64,000 nt of DNA from Desulfospira sp963664655 (lineage in GTDB: Bacteria > Desulfobacterota > Desulfobacteria > Desulfobacterales > Desulfobacteraceae), in NCBI GenBank assembly GCA_963664655.2, contig CAXXHM010000001.1, positions 806,001-870,000 on the forward strand. The letters run 5' to 3'. Positions 60,247 to 64,000 of the stretch are shown piece by piece. The notes beneath the pieces were generated by a model that saw only the letters and a program-made list of their open reading frames with translations, was not told the origin of the DNA and searched no databases. Positions within the stretch are counted from its first letter, which is position 1; each line of letters opens with the position of its first letter. Made by a program: the position numbers and the translations under genes.

Positions 60247-60864
60247 ATTTGTTAATCCTGTCAGAAAGAACTGTTCAATCATCTCAATACAGGGTTCCAT
60301 GGGCGCCTGTCCGCCGTTGTTGTACCAGTCAAGGAAGCGATCGGTGATAATGGCCCTAAGAACGAGCAGGGCGGTCTTCGGGGGGATGGACTTAAACCGT
60401 CCCTTTTTCTCACCGGATATAAACGCCTGCTCCACATGGCTGGCACAGGCCCGGTAACGGGCGGCAAGGGGCTTGGGCAGTTTATAACCCGGATCCATGC
60501 CGGCGCCGGCCACCTGCTTTAAATACATGGACATCTGCCGGGGGTAGGTTTTATATACATTGGCGGCGGCCCGGACATACCGGCGGATAATGTCGATTTC
60601 GCTGGTGACGCCGTTTAAAAGGATGGCGATTTCCCGTTCAAAAGCCTCAACCACCATCTCCTGGATGGCATAGTAGATGTTCTCTTTTCCGCCGGGAAAC
60701 AGGCGGTAGATCTTTCCCACACCAAATTCGGCATCCCTGGCAATCTGGGCCACGGTCACGCCGGTGTAACCGTTTTCATAAAACAGGGTCACCGCAGCCT
60801 TAAGGATCTCTGCGCGGCTGGATTGCCGTTCCAGCATTTTCCGAGTGGGTGTCTGCCTGTCCAC
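60241..60864 (-). CDS. TetR/AcrR family transcriptional regulator
   Basis: Repressor of about 207 residues from GTG at 60864 near AAAAGGAGG (the spacing of 3 is short; ATG at 60837 is the alternative). HTH at AEILKAAVTLFYENGYTGVTVAQIARDAEFGVGKIYRLFPGGKENIY (quoted in parts: ILKAAVTLFYENGYTG; VAQIARDAEFGVGKIYRLF). C-terminal ligand domain has FISGEKKGRFKSIPPKTALL. It lies upstream of the CoA-transferase gene, about 154 bp away on the same strand, and could control it and itself. Confidence 0.88.
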   Translation of the reverse strand: MDRQTPTRKMLERQSSRAEILKAAVTLFYENGYTGVTVAQIARDAEFGVGKIYRLFPGGKENIYYAIQEMVVEAFEREIAILLNGVTSEIDIIRRYVRAAANVYKTYPRQMSMYLKQVAGAGMDPGYKLPKPLAARYRACASHVEQAFISGEKKGRFKSIPPKTALLVLRAIITDRFLDWYNNGGQAPMEPCIEMIEQFFLTGLTNV

Positions 60865-61024
60865 ATGCCTCCTTTTAAAAAAAACGGAATGATTATTCCG
60901 TTTTTGAATCATCATTCTAATAATATAAATTCTCCCTTTTTGCAAGCCGGAGTTGACCCGGGGTCACCTGGCATTATGGACAAGAGATGATCAGGAAACA
61001 GCGGGTAATGGCGATGGGAAAAAT

Positions 61025-61096
61025 GGCGGACATAGTGGACCGGGTGGACGTTGTGCTGGAAATTCCTTAGCTGTCCACAGGGTCCACTTTGTCCAC
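61025..61096. repeat. GTCCAC nonamer repeat, inverted pair
   Basis: Left arm 61025-61050 (GTGGAC cores: GGACATAGTGGACCGGGTGG) and right arm 61071-61096 (GTCCAC cores: GTCCACAGGGTCCACTTTG) are imperfect reverse complements. Cores are 9 bp apart. No gene seen in 60865-61272. Confidence 0.75.
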
Positions 61097-61168
61097 CATG
61101 TTCAGCTATTTCATAGACAGTTGACGGCTGCTGAAAGGAAAAAGGGGATTGTTTTTATTGAAAACTGA

Positions 61169-61240
61169 CCCTGCGGGCAGGGCCGGAAAGGCTCCGGCTC
61201 ATGTTCCGCTTACAAACAAAAAGCGAACCATGAGCCGGAG
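61169..61240 (-). terminator. Hairpins after the PEP-CTERM gene
   Basis: A 12-bp stem CTCCGGCTCATG / CATGAGCCGGAG (61192-61240) and, further along the minus strand, CCCTGC-GG-GCAGGG (61169-61182) with a TCAGTTTTC tail. T run is weak; probable but not strong end of the minus-strand gene. Confidence 0.5.
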
Positions 61241-61272
61241 GAGGGTGAAGCGATCAGTTTAAAACATCAGGC

Positions 61273-62073
61273 TTAGGCCTGTTTTCTGCGAAGGCCGGCA
61301 AGGCCGATCAGGCCGCCTGCCAGCAAAAAGACAGCGGAAGGGACCGGCACGGCACTAGCTGTATTGAGAACGGCAATGGCATCAAGATCAAACCCCGCGC
61401 TGCCAGATGTCTGATAAGGATCGTAGATAACATCACCGTCACTGTCCAAATATGTTCCATCACCGATAATGTCGATTATTTTGACATAGCTGATGCTGTT
61501 AAAATCCAGGTATTGCAACTCTTCAGTGGTATACACGTCATAAAGGCTGGACAGGTCAAAAGGAGTACCGTACCCTTGTTTGTATTTGCCGGCCAGACCG
61601 GTAATATTGGTGGGGTCCACAGCCCCAAACCCCCCCACACTGCCTGAGGTCTGTGAATCATTGTAGAACCGGTACCAATTTATCCCGTCAGAAGAAACTT
61701 CCACATAAGCAAGCTCCAGAAAAGTGTCATTAAAGCTGTTTTCAAAAACGGCAAAGTCATAGCCGTCCCCGTCAGCAATGACCGTGTCAAAGGTCAATGT
61801 GATTGATCCGCCTGCTCCCAGGCAGACAATGTCGTATGAAGAGCCGACGGCCTCGCCCAATGCCTTTTCCGGGGTCTGCCAGCTGCTGCTAACTCTGTCG
61901 CCGACAATATAGTCCTGATATCCCGTGGCCCAGGCTATAATGGATTCATCAGTCATATAAATTGCAGTGGAACCGTCCTTTCCGGCTGCTGGGGCATAAG
62001 ATCCTGCCACAGCCGTACCGCAAATCAAAAAAGCAACCATCAGATTGAGTAGCAATAAAATTTTTTTTGTCAT
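61273..62073 (-). CDS. PEP-CTERM sorted surface protein
   Basis: Exported protein of 266 residues. Signal peptide MTKKILLLLNLMVAFLICGT to AVAG. The body is beta-rich with DFAVFENSFNDTFLELAYVE VSSDG-type sequence and a Ser/Gly-rich middle. The C-terminus VPVPSAVFLLAGGLIGLAGL RRKQA has the PEP-CTERM layout: a Pro-containing recognition motif (here VPVPSAV), a membrane helix and Arg/Lys at the end. Exosortase would cleave and anchor it, so an exosortase gene is expected elsewhere in the genome. AAAGGAGAAAAC precedes the ATG. Confidence 0.88.
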   Translation of the reverse strand: MTKKILLLLNLMVAFLICGTAVAGSYAPAAGKDGSTAIYMTDESIIAWATGYQDYIVGDRVSSSWQTPEKALGEAVGSSYDIVCLGAGGSITLTFDTVIADGDGYDFAVFENSFNDTFLELAYVEVSSDGINWYRFYNDSQTSGSVGGFGAVDPTNITGLAGKYKQGYGTPFDLSSLYDVYTTEELQYLDFNSISYVKIIDIIGDGTYLDSDGDVIYDPYQTSGSAGFDLDAIAVLNTASAVPVPSAVFLLAGGLIGLAGLRRKQA

Positions 62074-62881
62074 GTTTTCTCCTTTGTTCTTAAATTTTTA
62101 ACCACAGCCTTTTCCATCGCTGTCATAATGTAATGGGGGAAATCCCTAAAATAAAACCTGGACGGTCCACGCTTTATCCGAACAGCGGTATACCATAAGA
62201 CAAAGGAACATTGCTGGCACTTATTTGCTAAATGACAGGACTTTCTTGCTAAAGATAGCACTTTCTTGCTATTTCCAATTTTATTAAAAAAATCGGGCCT
62301 GAAACGCCTGAATTTCACCGGGCATATACATTCAACCCGGCTGTTTTATCCGCCGATTTTAACCGGACTTCATGCATTCTTATCAGCCTGCCGTCACAAA
62401 CGGATTTATTTTTTCCAACCAAATCCGCAAATCAGGTCATATCGTCCCGTTCAGGTCAGAAAAATTTATAGCAATAAGCCAAGTTAGCCGGGCATATCTG
62501 AAAACTTCCCTTGTATTTAAGTTCCGCGTGTGTTAAATATTGTACGATTCATACCAAAGTTCATTCATATTTTTTTTTAAATTAAACCAGATTCTAATCC
62601 CCCGGTTTGAACCGGCCTAACCACGCTGAGGATCTGTTCGCCGATGATCCGTAAAAAGACGAAACCGCCTGCCGGAAACCGGCCATCAGCGAAATTTAAA
62701 TACCAGAACCGGTGCGTTAAGGCCGGTGCACCAGACCGGATAACAGATTCAAAATGACGCCGCCATCAAATCAAACGGGTCCCTTGCCCGGTCTCCCTAT
62801 CCGGCCGTCTCCGGGCAATCGTGTGAGCCGGGAAAAAAATAATCGCAATGCTGCAATTTTTAATACGGAGGTTAGTGACAT
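62074..62881. other. Long intergenic region between the PEP-CTERM gene and the chemoreceptor
   Basis: About 800 bp with no gene. It has three phased 14-bp repeats (62217-62271, separate entry), an AT-rich centre (62480-62600), and a GC-rich segment 62640-62830 with several possible short stems (for example CCGGTGC...GCACC at 62710-62732). No known riboswitch consensus was matched. The end holds ACGGAGG, the receptor's ribosome binding site. Confidence 0.5.
62217..62271. promoter_or_regulatory. Three phased 14-bp direct repeats
   Basis: GCACTTATTTGCTA (62217), GGACTTTCTTGCTA (62238) and GCACTTTCTTGCTA (62258), spaced 21 and 20 bp, i.e. two helix turns. The third is also palindromic (ATAGCA-CTTTCT-TGCTAT). 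They lie 144-198 bp upstream of the PEP-CTERM start, where an activator array would be. Confidence 0.65.
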
Positions 62882-64000
62882 ATGAAAAAATACCACAGTA
62901 TTTCATCGCGTTTTCTGTTATGGACAGTGCCGCTGCTGCTGATTTCCCTGGCAGTCATGACCGGCATTATCTATGTAATTGAGCAGGGAAATCAGAAAAA
63001 TGCCACCATCGCCATTGGACAACAGGCCACGGAACAGACCGCTGTGGCATTGGAAAACTGGATCGCAGACCAGGTCAGAATCGTTCAGATGATTGCCAGC
63101 CAGAACCTGGTGATTGCGGCCTGTAAGGACCCCGGCAACCCGGAAGCCGTGACGGCTGCCCAGACCTATGTACAGTCCATCCATAACCAGTTCCCATATT
63201 ATGAAAATGTCCCCCTTTTCGCGAAAATGGCGGGCGGAAAAACCGCAGACATCCAGACCCCAAATGGCATAAAACAGGTGGGGGACGGCCAGATATTTGT
63301 GGATACCGTGGGCTCCAAAACCATTGGCAAAGGCGGTCCCAGCCTAAGCTATGTTAAAGCGGTTTTCAGTGGAAAAGACTATTTTATCAGCCAGGTTTAC
63401 CCCAGCCTTCTTCGGGGAAACCCGATTTTTGTGATTGCCGCCCCGGTGAAAGATGAAACCGGCCAGTTAATCGGGGTGGCTGCCATTGCCCCCCAGATGA
63501 GTTTTTTCACGGATATCTTTGTCAGCAAGATCGCTATCGGAAAAACCGGCTATCTGTTTTTTATCGACGATCGGGGAATGATGCTGGCCCACCGGGACAA
63601 AAGCCTGATTCTCAACAAGGAGGTCCGGGAAAAATGGGGTACACTGATTGATCGGATTCTGTCCGGAGACAAACTGATTGAGGCATCCAACAATGGCTCT
63701 CCGCGATTTTACATCACCCGGATGATTCAGATCCCCGACGAAAAGATTCTGCACAAATGGGTTATGGTGTTTGGTCAGGATCAGGAAGAGGTCATGGCAT
63801 CGTCGTCCCATTTTCTCAAAATTCTTTCCCTGATCAGCCTGATCCTGCTGGCCTGTTTTTGTGCGGGGCTCTATTTTTTGTGCCGGATGATTGTTGTCAA
63901 TCCGGTGAATCAGACCATGCTGGCCATCAAGGATATTGCCCAGGGTGAAGGGGACCTGACCAAACGGCTGAATGCGTCTTCCAGGAATGAAATCGGAGAG
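62882..64000 (+). CDS. Methyl-accepting chemotaxis protein, 3' end outside window
   Basis: Chemoreceptor; 373 codons are inside the window and the frame is open at the right edge. ATG behind ACGGAGGTTAGTGACAT. N-terminal helix (FLLWTVPLLLISLAVMTGII), a periplasmic double-Cache domain to about 300 (ISQVYPSLLRGNPIFVIAAP and IGKTGYLFFIDDRGMMLAHR are typical Cache strands), a second helix (ILSLISLILLACFCAGLYFL) near 310-330, and a HAMP domain (VVNPVNQTMLAIKDIAQGEG DLTKRL) before the edge. The signalling domain lies beyond the window. Ligand unknown. Confidence 0.93.
   Translation, partial: MKKYHSISSRFLLWTVPLLLISLAVMTGIIYVIEQGNQKNATIAIGQQATEQTAVALENWIADQVRIVQMIASQNLVIAACKDPGNPEAVTAAQTYVQSIHNQFPYYENVPLFAKMAGGKTADIQTPNGIKQVGDGQIFVDTVGSKTIGKGGPSLSYVKAVFSGKDYFISQVYPSLLRGNPIFVIAAPVKDETGQLIGVAAIAPQMSFFTDIFVSKIAIGKTGYLFFIDDRGMMLAHRDKSLILNKEVREKWGTLIDRILSGDKLIEASNNGSPRFYITRMIQIPDEKILHKWVMVFGQDQEEVMASSSHFLKILSLISLILLACFCAGLYFLCRMIVVNPVNQTMLAIKDIAQGEGDLTKRLNASSRNEIGE

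Noticed and set aside
62216..62232. Sigma-54 promoter reading TGGCAC-N4-TTGC
   Set aside because: Spacing between the GG and GC elements is one base shorter than the -24/-12 rule and the two sister repeats deviate even more, so the sites look like a regulator array instead.
62640..62870. Cyclic di-GMP riboswitch upstream of the right-hand chemoreceptor
   Set aside because: The GC-rich leader has stems, but I could not match the conserved GEMM core segments.

Overview
The window looks like a chromosomal segment of a complete-oxidizing, anaerobic sulfate-reducing Desulfobacterota, most like the Desulfobacteraceae. This is an inference from gene content. It holds the carbonyl branch of the Wood-Ljungdahl pathway (acsD, cooS, acsB, acsC, acsE, cooC), formate-THF ligase and FolD from the methyl branch, a six-gene Rnf complex, many two-component and chemotaxis proteins, a PEP-CTERM surface protein and a rubrerythrin. 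No genus can be named from the sequence alone. No rRNA, CRISPR array, prophage or intact transposase gene is visible. One tRNA gene (Gln) is present.

Layout. 1-8 kb: a chemosensory cluster with a chemoreceptor cut by the left edge, a CheA-response regulator hybrid, a 59-residue small gene, two V4R-like sensory proteins, a class V aminotransferase of the cysteine desulfurase type, a small protein and CheB. 8.4-14 kb: yaeQ, a CoA-disulfide-reductase-like flavoprotein, a rubrerythrin-like protein, a PDZ protein, an unknown protein and a TetR regulator. 14-21 kb: repeat arrays around a decayed BadF/HgdC-type activase, a TPR protein, a VanY-like peptidase, a hybrid histidine kinase, and an RnfB-like protein fused to a GltD-like flavoprotein. 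21-27 kb: housekeeping genes, all on the minus strand (rluD, carD, pth, rplY, prs, tRNA-Gln, ispE, a DUF1844 gene).

27-40 kb: folD and fhs on the minus strand face the acsD-cooS-acsB-acsC-acsE-orf-cooC run on the plus strand across a 530-bp divergent region. In a complete oxidizer this set would split acetyl-CoA into CO2 and methyl-THF and then oxidize the methyl group; run in reverse it fixes CO2. 40-49 kb: gluQ, an octamer tandem array, a CHASE2 cyclase, modABC, a PilZ-like protein, a small periplasmic protein, a flavodoxin and a tandem universal stress protein. 49.8-55.2 kb: rnfCDGEAB, which would couple ferredoxin:NAD+ electron transfer to ion translocation and so connects to the acetyl-CoA pathway. 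55-60.9 kb: a minus-strand operon of kinase, lipoprotein and sigma-54 regulator with the gene order of GlrK-QseG-GlrR, then an acetyl-CoA hydrolase/transferase-family enzyme and a TetR regulator. 61-64 kb: a PEP-CTERM protein and a second chemoreceptor cut by the right edge.

The intergenic DNA is dense with repeat families. The most notable is a tandem 90-91-bp unit present in about 11 copies at six loci. It is built from three hairpins, and the first stem varies in a compensatory way between copies. Others are TTAGC heptamer palindromes, a perfect 31-bp inverted repeat, an imperfect palindrome of about 125 bp, GTCCAC nonamers, a GGGGACACCTTAC palindrome and an octamer array of about 36 units. 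Several genes here appear to start at TTG, each behind a clear ribosome binding site.
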